NCBI RefSeq assembly: GCF_030124375.1
Contig: NZ_JASKLS010000002.1
Coordinates: 449,802 to 513,801 of the forward strand
DNA from: Sinorhizobium sp. 6-70
Lineage (GTDB): Bacteria; Pseudomonadota; Alphaproteobacteria; Rhizobiales; Rhizobiaceae
DNA length: 64,000 bases
Direction: 5' to 3'
This document shows positions 28,228 through 36,568 of this stretch, piece after piece; the stretch's first letter is position 1; every line of letters begins with the position of its first letter. The notes under the pieces were generated by a model. The model saw only the letters and a list, made by a program, of their open reading frames with translations. It did no database searches and was not told the origin of the DNA. Position numbers and translations under genes: made by a program.

Positions 28228-29238
28228 TCACTTAGCCTGCCAGGCGTACCAGCGCTCACCGATCGCATCGCGGTTTTCCGCCCAGTAATTCATGTCGGCG
28301 TTGACCTGGCTTGCCGTTTGCGCGTCCGGCAGCGTCTTGGCCAGCTCCTCGTCCATCATTTTGGGGGAATCCAAGTTGATGGGCGCGTAGCCGGTCAAAT
28401 TGGCGAGTTCGGCCTGAGCCTCGGCCGATGTCGCAAGCGCGATGAACTGCATAGCGGCATCCTTGTTCTTTGCGCCTTTGGGCACGACGAGCGAGTCGGC
28501 CGCCGTGATGTTCTGTTCCCAGGATGTCTCGACATTGATGCCGCTTTGCGCGAGAGCCGTCATGCGGCCGTTCCAGAGACTGCCGAAGGGCGCCTCGGCA
28601 GAGGCGAGGAGCTGCTGCGACTGCGCGCCGCCTGACCACCATATGATGTCGCCCTTGATCGTATCGAGCTTCTTGAAGGCGCGGTCGAGATCAAGCGGAT
28701 AGAGCTTATCGGCCGGCACGCCATCGGCGAGCAGTGCCGCCTCGATGACGCCCGGCGCCGACCACTTGTAGAAGGTACGCTTGCCCGGAAACTTCTCGGT
28801 GTCGAACAGGTCCGACCAGGTCTTCGGGCAGGCATCGACGATGTCCTTGTTGCAGCCGATGACGAAGGAATAATAGAAGCTGCCGACCGAATAGTCGGTG
28901 ACGAAGCGCGGATCGAGCTTGGATTTGTCGATGACGGAGAAGTCGAGCTTTTCCAGCAGACCGTTCTTGCCGGCCTGCGCGGCGTAGTCGCCCTCCACGT
29001 CGACAACATCCCAGGTGACGGCATTCGCCTCGACCATGGCCTTGAGCTTGCCGTAGTCGGTCGGCCCGTCCTGCAGCACATTGGTGCCGGACTTCTCCGC
29101 GAACTTGTCGGCCCAGGCAGCCTTCTGGGCGTCCTGCGTCGTGCCGCCCCAGCTCGAAAAAACGAGATCGGCGGCAGATGCCGGCACTGCTGTTGTGATA
29201 GTTGCGGCGGCGGCCGCCAAAATGAGTATCTTTCTCAT
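28228..29238 (-). CDS. Periplasmic binding protein, PotD/polyamine type
   Basis: A 336-residue protein with a signal peptide (MRKILILAAAAATITTAVPASA, cleaved after ASA). The mature part begins ADLVFSSWGGTTQDAQ, typical of the extracellular solute-binding family that includes PotD and PotF. It contains WDVVDVEGDY, SFYYSFVIGCNKD and IIWWSGGAQSQQLL, with many aromatics that could bind an amine. It delivers its ligand to the permeases encoded downstream. In the operon it follows the NIPSNAP gene, so uptake and catabolism are made together. The ligand cannot be named from sequence alone. Confidence 0.9.
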   Translation of the reverse strand: MRKILILAAAAATITTAVPASAADLVFSSWGGTTQDAQKAAWADKFAEKSGTNVLQDGPTDYGKLKAMVEANAVTWDVVDVEGDYAAQAGKNGLLEKLDFSVIDKSKLDPRFVTDYSVGSFYYSFVIGCNKDIVDACPKTWSDLFDTEKFPGKRTFYKWSAPGVIEAALLADGVPADKLYPLDLDRAFKKLDTIKGDIIWWSGGAQSQQLLASAEAPFGSLWNGRMTALAQSGINVETSWEQNITAADSLVVPKGAKNKDAAMQFIALATSAEAQAELANLTGYAPINLDSPKMMDEELAKTLPDAQTASQVNADMNYWAENRDAIGERWYAWQAK

Positions 29239-29275
29239 GTTCCCTTGCTCCGTGGTTCCGGTTTTGCTTGTTGTT

Positions 29276-29611
29276 CTATGACGCGCTGCCGCCGATCGGC
29301 GAAAAGCGCGCCGCCTTCATGATCTTGTTTTCCGCGACTTCTATGAGATCGCGTATCTTGGGGAGGAACGCCCGCCAGTCCGGGTCGTCCATGAGTGCGG
29401 CCCGTCGCCGCTCGCGGTCGTCGAGGCTCGAATAGGCCCATATGTGGACTATCTCGTTGATCGGCCCGATCTCGGAGAAGAAGTAGGCGACCAGTTCGCC
29501 GAGATGCTTGCGCTGAATGGCGATCCCTTCTTCCTCCACGACCTCCAGGTAGGTGGGGATCGCGCCGTTCTTCAGCCGGTATGTGCGGATTTCGTAGAAC
29601 ATTGCCGTCAC
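29276..29611 (-). CDS. NIPSNAP-family protein
   Basis: A 111-residue protein of the NIPSNAP dimeric alpha/beta-barrel fold. It starts MTAMFYEIRTYRLKNGAIPTYL and contains IVHIWAYSSLDDRERRRAAL and a C-terminal IMKAARFSPI. The GTG at 29611 overlaps the aldehyde dehydrogenase stop (GTGA), with an ATG three codons in as the alternative start, so it is translationally coupled. Family members in bacteria sit in catabolic operons and may act as small isomerases or monooxygenase-like proteins, but a defined reaction is rarely known. No catalytic residue is assigned. Confidence 0.85.
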   Translation of the reverse strand: MTAMFYEIRTYRLKNGAIPTYLEVVEEEGIAIQRKHLGELVAYFFSEIGPINEIVHIWAYSSLDDRERRRAALMDDPDWRAFLPKIRDLIEVAENKIMKAARFSPIGGSAS

Positions 29612-31071
29612 CGCATCACGAACGGATCGGGGATCGGATCGTCCGAGGTCCTGAGCCAGACGGTCTTGGTCCGCGTGTAGTCGAGCGCCGCCTCGAGGCC
29701 GCCCTCGCGTCCGTGGCCGGAGAGCCCGAAGCCGCCGAAGGGCGCTATAGGGGAGACTGCCCGGTAGGTGTTGACCCAGACGATCCCTGCGCGGATTCCC
29801 TTCATCAGCCGGTGCGCCCGGGTGAGGTTCTGGGTGAAGACCCCGGCTGCAAGGCCGAAACGCGTGTCGTTGGCAAGACGAAGCGCTTCGGCCTCCGTCT
29901 CGAAGGAGACAACCGAGAGCACAGGCCCGAAGAATTCGCTTTCAAGTGACGGCGATGCGCTGCCGTCGCAATCGAGAATGGTCGGCCGATAATAGAAGCC
30001 GGCGCCTTCCGGCGCAGTGCCGCCGGTCACCAGCCTGGCGCCGGCGGTTAGCGAGCGCGCGACCAGGGCCTTGACGTGATCGCATTGGCGCTGAGTTGCA
30101 AGCGGCCCGACCTCTGTCGACATATCGAGCGGGCTTCCGATCCGGATTGCCTCGGCCTTCATCCTGAGGATCTCAAGGAAGCGGTCCTTGACGCTCCTTT
30201 CGACGATCAACCGCGAGCCCGCCACGCAGCTCTGGCCGGTCGCGGCAAAGATACCGGCAACCTGTGCGTTCGCGGCGCTTTCGAGGTCGGCGTCGGCAAA
30301 GACGATGAACGGCGATTTACCGCCGAGCTCCAGCGAAGTCGATGCGAGATTCTCCGCCGAGTTGCGCACGATGTGGCGTGCGGTCTCCGGCCCGCCAGTA
30401 AACGCTATGTGGTCCACCCCGTGATGACGGCTGAGTGCCGCGCCGCAGGATGCGCCGAAGCCGGTGATGATGTTGACGACACCGGCGGGAAAGCCCGCCT
30501 CGTGCACCAGGCGGGCAAATTCGAGAAGCGGAGCCGGCCCATCCTCCGAGGCCTTCACCACCATGGTGCAGCCGGCCGCAAGCGCCGGGCCGATCTTCAC
30601 CGCCGACAGGAAAAGCTGGCTGTTCCAGGGCACGACCATGGCGACGACGCCGATCGGTTCGCGGCGGAGCCATACGTCCATGTCTGGCCTGTCGATCGGC
30701 AGATAGGAACCCTCGATCTTGTCGGCAATCCCGGCGTAATAGCGGTAATAATCGGCCACATAGGCAATCTGCGCCGAGGTCTCGCGGATGATCTTGCCGG
30801 TGTCACGAGTCTCGAGCTCGGCAAGCTTTCCGGCATTCTCAGCGACGAGATCGGCAAGTCTGTAAAGAAGCTTGCCTCTCTGAGTGGCGGTGAGCCTCGG
30901 CCACGGCCCATCGTGAAGGGCGTTGCGTGCGGCTTCAACGGCGCGATCGACATCCGCTTCCCGTGCCTCCGGCATCTCCGCCCAGGCAAGGCCGGTGGCG
31001 GGATCGATGCTTTCGAACCGGGATTCGCCACTTAAGAATTCACCATTGATGTAACATTGGAAGCGCTGCAT
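29608..31071 (-). CDS. Aldehyde dehydrogenase of unknown substrate
   Basis: A 487-residue NAD-type aldehyde dehydrogenase with VPWNSQLFL (148-156), FTGGPETARHI, general base E248 (LELGGKSPF), nucleophile C282 (ATGQSCVAGSR) and the C-terminal PFGGFGLSGHGREGG motif. It resembles betaine-aldehyde and 4-hydroxymuconate-type dehydrogenases more than GabD. It lies between the luciferase-like oxygenase and the NIPSNAP gene, so it most likely oxidises an aldehyde produced by the oxygenase or hydrolase of this operon. It starts 5 nt after the oxygenase stop. Confidence 0.9.
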   Translation of the reverse strand: MQRFQCYINGEFLSGESRFESIDPATGLAWAEMPEAREADVDRAVEAARNALHDGPWPRLTATQRGKLLYRLADLVAENAGKLAELETRDTGKIIRETSAQIAYVADYYRYYAGIADKIEGSYLPIDRPDMDVWLRREPIGVVAMVVPWNSQLFLSAVKIGPALAAGCTMVVKASEDGPAPLLEFARLVHEAGFPAGVVNIITGFGASCGAALSRHHGVDHIAFTGGPETARHIVRNSAENLASTSLELGGKSPFIVFADADLESAANAQVAGIFAATGQSCVAGSRLIVERSVKDRFLEILRMKAEAIRIGSPLDMSTEVGPLATQRQCDHVKALVARSLTAGARLVTGGTAPEGAGFYYRPTILDCDGSASPSLESEFFGPVLSVVSFETEAEALRLANDTRFGLAAGVFTQNLTRAHRLMKGIRAGIVWVNTYRAVSPIAPFGGFGLSGHGREGGLEAALDYTRTKTVWLRTSDDPIPDPFVMR

Positions 31072-31076
31072 GTGCC

Positions 31077-32117
31077 CTACTCCGCAAATGCCGGCATGAC
31101 CTCGGCGATGAAGCGTTCGAGCGAGGCCTTCTTGCGCTCGAAGGTCATGCCCGTATCGATCCAGAAGGAGTATTCGTCGTAGCCCATCGCCTCGTAGCTC
31201 TTGATGCGGGCGATAACCTCGTCCGCCTCGCCGACGACATTGTTGCGTCGCATCGCATCGGCCGAGAGCATGGCGTTGGCGGCAATCTCCTCTTGCGGAA
31301 TCCGTTCGATAAGGCCTTGTTTGATCGGCCGTTCGTTCTTGAACCAGGCGAAGAAGTAGTTGTAATAGACGCTCATCTCGTGAGCTGCCTGCGCGATATC
31401 CGCCTCGTCGGAGCCGACATAGGTGTGGCGCAGCAGCATGATCTTCGGCCGCTCGACCTCAGGATTCTTGCCACAGGCGTCGTTGAAGCGCGCCATCAGG
31501 CTTCGGACTTCATCGTCGTCCTGCCAGAGCGGCGTCACCTGCACGTTGCAACCATTCGCAACGGCAAATTCGTGCGAGTTGGGATCGCGTGCGGCGACCC
31601 AAATCGGCGGACAGGGTTTCTGCAGCGGCTTCGGCGACGAGGTCGTAGCCGGAAATTTGAAGAACTCGCCGTCATGGGCGTAATCACCCGCCCAGATCCC
31701 CTTCACCGCCGGAATGAGCTCGCGCATACGTTGACCCGCGCTCCAGGCGTCGAGACCCGGCAGCAGCCGCTCGTATTCGAAGGAATAGGCGCCGCGGGCG
31801 ATGCCGACGTCGAGGCGGCCGTCACAGATGAGATCCGTCATCGCGGCTTCGCCGGCAAGCTTGATCGGGTGCCAGAAGGGTGCGATCACCGTGCCGGTGC
31901 CAAGCCGCGCGCGCTTGGTGCGGCGGGCAAGGTCGGCAATCGTTACGAAGGGGTTCGGTGCAATGGTGAACTCCATTCCATGGTGTTCGCCGGTCCAGAT
32001 CGCATGCATGCCGCCCCTGTCGGCGATCTCGCAGAGCGTCACGAATTCCTCATAGAGCGTCTTATGATCCTGCGAGGCATCCAGGCGTTCCATGTGAACA
32101 AAAAGCGAGAACTTCAT
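31077..32117 (-). CDS. Luciferase-like (LLM) flavin-dependent monooxygenase
   Basis: A 346-residue protein of the bacterial luciferase-like family. It starts MKFSLFVHMERL and has IWTGEHHGMEFTIAPNP (the EHH segment near the active site), RLGTGTVIAPFWHPIKLAGE and LDVGIARGAYSFEYE, all usual in this family. It uses reduced FMN and O2 to hydroxylate or cleave a substrate. The FMNH2 supplier is the flavin reductase encoded just upstream with a 4-bp overlap (ATGA), so the two form a two-component monooxygenase. The substrate is unknown; the surrounding importer and dehydrogenases suggest a nitrogen-containing small molecule. Confidence 0.9.
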   Translation of the reverse strand: MKFSLFVHMERLDASQDHKTLYEEFVTLCEIADRGGMHAIWTGEHHGMEFTIAPNPFVTIADLARRTKRARLGTGTVIAPFWHPIKLAGEAAMTDLICDGRLDVGIARGAYSFEYERLLPGLDAWSAGQRMRELIPAVKGIWAGDYAHDGEFFKFPATTSSPKPLQKPCPPIWVAARDPNSHEFAVANGCNVQVTPLWQDDDEVRSLMARFNDACGKNPEVERPKIMLLRHTYVGSDEADIAQAAHEMSVYYNYFFAWFKNERPIKQGLIERIPQEEIAANAMLSADAMRRNNVVGEADEVIARIKSYEAMGYDEYSFWIDTGMTFERKKASLERFIAEVMPAFAE

Positions 32118-33043
32118 GAGTGTGCGTCCTTCTTCGCGATCGGATGAACCGTGCCGCCGGTCTCGTCGCCGAAATACATGCCGAAATTGCCGATTGAGCT
32201 TTCCAGCACAAATCGATTGACGATGTCGCCGGTGGCGCTGTTGCTGAATTTTGCCCCGGCAAGGTCGTCGGGCGTCAGAAACCTGCCTTCTCGTGGGGCG
32301 CCATCGCTGGCGAGCGCGTGATAGACGATATGCTGCCGGCCGTCGGTCTTGTCCTCATAGACTGAATAGAGGAAGCCGATGGTGATGCTCAGGCCCGTCA
32401 ATTGCTCGAGATGCGTCGCCAACGTCGTTGCCGGGTCGCCGCCCTCGCCAGTGCAGCTCGGAAGGGAAAGGGTTTCCTCGCCCAGGAGGAACACCGAGCC
32501 CTGCCGCTCAAGCACCGCGCCGAGGCGAATTTCGCCCTCCACGGCTGCGGAAACGGCCTTGCCCGCCAGCCTGGGCGTGAAATAGCCGCCACGGGCATAG
32601 CCGAGCCCGTTCAGCCCGCTATTCTCGAAGGCGGTGACGCGCCCGACCATTATCACATGATCGCCAGCCTCGATGAGGTCCTGCATCGAACACTCGAACC
32701 ACGCCGCCACCTGCGAAAAGATCGGGCAACCGTTCGGCCCTTTCCTCCAATCGACGGCTGCGAACCGATCCTCGACTGGCCGGGCGAAGGTGTTGGAGAC
32801 GTCTTTTTGTGTTTCGGACAAGATGTTGACGGCGAAACGCTCGGCTCCGGTCATCGTCGCATAATTGCGCGAGGTTTTGGCGATGCACACGAGCAGCAGG
32901 GGCGGATCCAGCGAGACCGACGTAAAGGAATTGGCCGTAAACCCGATCGGCCTGCCCGCGGGATCGTTCGTCGTCACCACTGTCACTCCGGTCGCAAAGG
33001 CGCCAAATGCGTCGCGCAAGGCTCTTGGATCTTCCACACTCAT
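32114..33043 (-). CDS. Flavin reductase with unusual C-terminal domain
   Basis: A 309-residue protein from the ATG at 33043, which follows GGGAGGAG. Residues about 5-160 are an HpaC/DIM6-type flavin reductase domain (FATGVTVVTTNDPAGRPIGF, ANSFTSVSLDPPLLLVCI, AGDHVIMVGRV). Most such reductases stop near 170 residues; here about 130 more follow, with a segment around YSVYEDKTDGRQHIVYHAL and a conserved-looking end (IVNRFVLESSIGNFGMYFGD). The first domain uses NAD(P)H to reduce FMN for the luciferase-like partner. The role of the extra domain is unknown; it may bind substrate or a regulator. Confidence 0.87.
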   Translation of the reverse strand: MSVEDPRALRDAFGAFATGVTVVTTNDPAGRPIGFTANSFTSVSLDPPLLLVCIAKTSRNYATMTGAERFAVNILSETQKDVSNTFARPVEDRFAAVDWRKGPNGCPIFSQVAAWFECSMQDLIEAGDHVIMVGRVTAFENSGLNGLGYARGGYFTPRLAGKAVSAAVEGEIRLGAVLERQGSVFLLGEETLSLPSCTGEGGDPATTLATHLEQLTGLSITIGFLYSVYEDKTDGRQHIVYHALASDGAPREGRFLTPDDLAGAKFSNSATGDIVNRFVLESSIGNFGMYFGDETGGTVHPIAKKDAHS

Positions 33044-33873
33044 GCCGACTCCTCCCTGCAATTCAGCCACTCCGCCATCAGCACATTGACGCTGTCAGGC
33101 GCTGTCAGATTGACCATATGTCTGTGACCATCGACGACGCGGGCCCATCCGTTCGGCGTCAGGGATGCCATCTGCTCAGCCATTTCCGGCGTCGAATTCG
33201 GGTCTCCCGAGCCGGTGAGGAAAAGGGCGGGGCAAGTGACGGAAGGCCAGCAATCGGCATAGGTCTCGTCGCCGTTTGCAAAGGCGGTATAGGCGATCGC
33301 GTAGCCTTCCGGATCGACCGCCTCCAACCACGCGCGGGTCAACTCCCGTGCCCGCTGGCTCTGCGGATCATCACCGAACCATCGCAGCAACGGTCCCGCC
33401 GTGTCCACACCGCTTGTCCGGATCGCCGCTGCGCGTGCCAGGACCGCCGCCTTTGCCGCGGGATCGCGGCGGTGGACGCCGTTGAGATAAGCGACACGCT
33501 TAATCCGGTTGGCGAAGGTTGCCGCCGCGCCGCCCGAAATGAGCGCACCCATCGAGTGCCCCGCGATATTCGCACGCGCGATGCCGATGTCGTCCAGAAA
33601 GCGGCCGAACCAGCCAACGAAGTCCCGCACCGTGCTGCCCGCCGCGATTTTCACGCTCCCGCCATGCCCGGGCATGTCCACCGCGATAACGCGGTGGGTC
33701 GTGGCGAAGGCTTCGATCTGCGGCGCCCAGGCCTCGAGGCGCATGCCGACGCCGTGAATGAGGATCAGCGGCTCACCCTCGCCGACTTCGAAGTAGGCGG
33801 CTCCGCACGCAGTCGTCTTGCGCGGCAGCTGAGTGCCGTTCTCCGTGGACTTATTTGATGTGCCCGTCTGCAT
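33040..33873 (-). CDS. Alpha/beta hydrolase
   Basis: A 277-residue alpha/beta hydrolase. The oxyanion segment is LILIHGVGMRLEAW (about 36-49), the nucleophile elbow is GHSMG with Ser near 107, the acid is probably Asp in LTGSGDPN, and the His is in DGHRHMVNL. It has no signal peptide and is cytosolic. Family members cut esters, lactones or C-C bonds. In this operon it could open a lactone or lactam produced by the monooxygenase. Its stop overlaps the flavin-reductase start by 4 bp, and it starts about 15 nt after the AA_synth gene ends. Confidence 0.88.
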   Translation of the reverse strand: MQTGTSNKSTENGTQLPRKTTACGAAYFEVGEGEPLILIHGVGMRLEAWAPQIEAFATTHRVIAVDMPGHGGSVKIAAGSTVRDFVGWFGRFLDDIGIARANIAGHSMGALISGGAAATFANRIKRVAYLNGVHRRDPAAKAAVLARAAAIRTSGVDTAGPLLRWFGDDPQSQRARELTRAWLEAVDPEGYAIAYTAFANGDETYADCWPSVTCPALFLTGSGDPNSTPEMAEQMASLTPNGWARVVDGHRHMVNLTAPDSVNVLMAEWLNCREESA

Positions 33874-33888
33874 CGAAGCACCCGCCGC

Positions 33889-34491
33889 TTAGACGCCGGC
33901 CGGATTGGTGACATCCTGGCCAAGGTCCTTCAGATCCTGATAGCGGTCGCCGATCCGATGGTGCGGGCGTCCGCCAACCGATGCGCCAAGGGCCACGACG
34001 ATCTCATCGGCGGCCGGCGCATCGGGAATCGCGGTCTGGATCGTCAGGTAGTGCGAACGGCGCCCCTCGTCGTTCTTGTCCATCAGGGGAATCACGACAG
34101 GGGCATTGGCGGGGCCGCGTGTATTGCTGAAGGCAAGATATGACTTGGCGCCAACCGCCTGGCGATAATGGTTGCCGAAGCGCAACGTGTGGATGAGCGC
34201 CGAGGCATGCTCGATTTCGCCGTCGAGCCCGACAACCGCGGCCTTGCCATAAGCTTCGACCGCCTCGCCGGAGCCGACGGCATCAATGATCATCTTGGTC
34301 AGAAGCTCGCCTAGAACGGGCGCTGCCGAATGGATCTCGGGCTTGAGATTTTCCGCGAAGCCCCGCCCCGCCCACGGATTTTTCACCACCGCCAGCGCCG
34401 AAAACAGCTTCAACGGCTGCGGGGCGGCCTTGCCTCCCTCGATCAGGGTCGTTTCGATCTGGAGCAGCGTCTTGCGGATCTGAACGGGCAT
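33889..34491 (-). CDS. AA_synth (DUF1185)-family protein, first gene of catabolic operon
   Basis: A 200-residue protein of the amino-acid-synthesis/DUF1185 family: it starts MPVQIRKTLLQIETTLIEGG and has AVVKNPWAGRGFAENL, GEAVEAYGKAAVVGLDGEIEHASALIHT, KSYLAFSNTRG and VALGASVGGRPHHRIGDRYQD. The family name reflects an early guess; its reaction has not been firmly set in my knowledge. It is the promoter-proximal gene, with a perfect 16-bp palindrome 31 bp upstream that is likely the GntR operator. It is regularly found with luciferase-like oxygenases and hydrolases, as here, so a role in an amide or ring-opening pathway is plausible. Confidence 0.85.
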   Translation of the reverse strand: MPVQIRKTLLQIETTLIEGGKAAPQPLKLFSALAVVKNPWAGRGFAENLKPEIHSAAPVLGELLTKMIIDAVGSGEAVEAYGKAAVVGLDGEIEHASALIHTLRFGNHYRQAVGAKSYLAFSNTRGPANAPVVIPLMDKNDEGRRSHYLTIQTAIPDAPAADEIVVALGASVGGRPHHRIGDRYQDLKDLGQDVTNPAGV

Positions 34492-34850
34492 CGGGACATC
34501 CTTCCTATGGGCTATTAGCTCTTATGGTATACCATAATATCAGGCTGTCAACTGTCGCTTCGAAGCGGATGCGAGGACACCGGCGAGCGTCGGATTTTTA
34601 CCAAGGAAAGGAATAGGTTAGCCGACTTGGCCCGCGAGCGGACAAGCTCGTAAGCTGCATCTTTCCATTGGGCGGAATGTGGGACCAAGGGGTCGATGCG
34701 AGAACGACCGATGTTCGGCACCAGGATTTTCAGGGTGGGATTGGGCCGCGTGGACGAAGGACTGCGACGCCGCCGTCACGACAGAGGCGATCCGTTGGCA
34801 ACTGAAGCTCAAGGTAGCGCTTGCCGCGCGCCAGGTTTACGGCGTACGGG
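34492..34850. other. Intergenic region between GntR regulator and operon
   Basis: This holds the operon's operator palindrome (34522-34537) and the presumed promoter. The rest, up to the regulator's stop at 34851, shows no convincing gene; open frames on the plus strand are shadows without ribosome sites. Confidence 0.55.
34522..34537. promoter_or_regulatory. Perfect palindromic operator, likely GntR target
   Basis: TTATGGTATACCATAA is a perfect 16-bp palindrome 31 bp before the first gene of the catabolic operon. The GGTATACC core fits binding sites of FadR-type GntR regulators. A near copy sits upstream of the gntR gene itself at 35614-35629. This supports repression by the adjacent regulator, released by the pathway substrate. 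Confidence 0.75.
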
Positions 34851-35546
34851 CTATTCGGCCGTCTGCTGGGCGGCGAGGAGTGCCTCCGCGATGGCACCGG
34901 CACGGGCGACGTGGTCAAGGGCAGCCTTGTAGGCCGCTTCGCCATCACCCTCTCTGATAGCCTCGACAATCTTTTCCATCTGCGCGGGTCCTTCGACATC
35001 GCGATTCTTGGTCTTGATCGTCATCGAGCGCAGATGATTGATCCGGACTGTCAGAAGGTTCACGACACCCCAGGCAACATCTCGATCGACCTTGGTGAAC
35101 AATGTCTGGTAAAATCCGGAGGTCTGGCTGAGGACGCCCGACATGTCTTTCGCGGCATAGCTTTCGCGGATACCCTTCAACGATGCTTCAAGGGCCTCGA
35201 CAATGGCGGGGTCGCGTCGCTCCGCGCAAAGCCGCGCAGCCATGCCTTCAAGGGCGCCGCGGATTTCATAAATCTGCTTTGCCTCGTTCAAGTCCAGACG
35301 AGCAACGATCGGCCCCTTGTTCGGCAAGTTCGCGACAAGCCCCTCGGACTCGAGATGCCGCAGCACCTCCCGGACGATCGTACGGCTAACGCCGAGTTGT
35401 GCGCAAAGATCGCGCTCGACCAGACGGTCACCTGGTTTGAAATAACCGTCGACAATGGCATCGCGGACCTTATCGAGCGCCAGTTCTCTCAAGGTCTTGT
35501 TCGGGCGCTCTACTCGAATGGCCGTGCTCGGCAAATCAGCATTCAT
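34851..35546 (-). CDS. GntR-family (FadR subfamily) transcriptional regulator
   Basis: A 231-residue protein with an N-terminal winged helix: LRELALDKVRDAIVDGYF, RLVERDLCAQLGVSRTIVREVLRHLESEGLV (recognition helix) and LPNKGPIVARL for the wing. A C-terminal all-helical FCD ligand domain has IYEIRGALEGMAARLCAERR and RINHLRSMTIKTKNRDVEG, whose His/Arg residues may bind a metal-carboxylate ligand. It most likely represses both itself and the 11-gene operon through the palindromes at 35614 and 34522. The inducer is probably an acidic catabolite. Confidence 0.9.
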   Translation of the reverse strand: MNADLPSTAIRVERPNKTLRELALDKVRDAIVDGYFKPGDRLVERDLCAQLGVSRTIVREVLRHLESEGLVANLPNKGPIVARLDLNEAKQIYEIRGALEGMAARLCAERRDPAIVEALEASLKGIRESYAAKDMSGVLSQTSGFYQTLFTKVDRDVAWGVVNLLTVRINHLRSMTIKTKNRDVEGPAQMEKIVEAIREGDGEAAYKAALDHVARAGAIAEALLAAQQTAE

Positions 35547-35869
35547 AATCCTACCTCGTCCCGATCCGCCGACCAGATGTCAACCAAGCGGAGAACAAGC
35601 TGGTCCGATGTATTATGGCGTACCAGAATATAGCTGCCTGCCACCTTTAAAGCAATGCGGTGACCATCGACCTTGCGACACCGACGTTCGCGCAACGACG
35701 CGCACTGCCGCCGAGTTGATGACGACCAAGGCGGGAAGGTCTAGAGACGATAGAGGCTGATGAATAACTTTCAGCTAGGCAGCGGTATCAGTTCAAGGTC
35801 GCTGGCTTCTGCGTCCGTCCCGCAGATAAGGAGGAAGGCGTGCCTAATCAGAAATGCGCCAGGAGCTGA
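35547..35869. other. Intergenic region with gntR operator
   Basis: This contains the promoter and operator of the GntR gene (35614-35629). The remainder, down to the LuxR-type gene end at 35870, shows no supported gene. Confidence 0.5.
35614..35629. promoter_or_regulatory. Second GntR-type operator, near-palindrome
   Basis: TTATGGCGTACCAGAA differs at three positions from the perfect palindrome at 34522-34537 and lies 68 bp upstream of the gntR start. The shared half-sites suggest autoregulation, with weaker binding than at the operon operator. Confidence 0.65.
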
Positions 35870-36568
35870 CTATGAGTTCGCATATGGACCGCGGTTCTTT
35901 TCGCTGGCGTAAAGCGCAACAGCCATGGCGCGGTTGCGGACGTCGAGCTTGTCGTAGAGATTTTTGAGGTGGTACTTGACCGTATTTTCCGAGATCCCCG
36001 TGCGCGTAGCAATCTGGAGGTTAGTCCAACCGTCGGCAAGCACCGAAAGGAGCTCGCGTTCGCGCGTCGTCAGGCGTGAAAGGGGAGTATCGTTGACCTT
36101 AGACACGTCGATATAGGGAATGCAGATTCTGCCGCGGGCGACCGCGATCAGCGTGTCGAACAGAATCGACGGATTGTCGAACTGGTAACAATAACCCTGC
36201 GCTCCAAGCCGGACACAGCGCTTGAGAATGCCAACATCATGGTCGTTGGAGAAAATGACGATGCGCGCATGCAGGCCGCGTCGCTGCATCTCGGCGAGCA
36301 CGTCACCGCTGTCCATGTCGGACAGCCTCCAGCCGAGCACGGCGAGATCGAAGTCCGGATCGGCGACCGCCGCCGCCCGAAGAAAGGCGTCCCCGGTTTC
36401 GATGCTGGCGACGAGATCGAAGCGGCCGTCGTCATTGATCATGTCACCTAGCTTCGCAACCACCAGAGGATTGCGTTCCGCTACCAGAACCCTAAACCTG
36501 CTTTCCGGGGTCGTCGGCATTGTGTCGATCCCGATTCCCTGGCGCTGACTTGTCCGTTCCGCGTTCAT
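35870..36568 (-). CDS. LuxR-type regulator with degenerate receiver domain
   Basis: A 232-residue protein from the ATG at 36568, which follows GGGAGGCAC. The N-terminal domain (about 24-140) folds like a receiver, but the phosphorylated Asp is Gly79 (VLGWRLSDMD). The acidic pair reads E31-R32, and the usual Lys is replaced by Gln129 (GYCYQF), so normal phosphorylation is unlikely. The C-terminal HTH (about 160-215) is a clear LuxR/NarL type: LTTRERELLSVLADG, NLQIATRTGISENTVKYHLKNLYDKLDV. No sensor kinase gene is adjacent. It probably responds by another signal or by protein contact. Targets may include the neighbouring operons; this is inference. Confidence 0.87.
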   Translation of the reverse strand: MNAERTSQRQGIGIDTMPTTPESRFRVLVAERNPLVVAKLGDMINDDGRFDLVASIETGDAFLRAAAVADPDFDLAVLGWRLSDMDSGDVLAEMQRRGLHARIVIFSNDHDVGILKRCVRLGAQGYCYQFDNPSILFDTLIAVARGRICIPYIDVSKVNDTPLSRLTTRERELLSVLADGWTNLQIATRTGISENTVKYHLKNLYDKLDVRNRAMAVALYASEKNRGPYANS

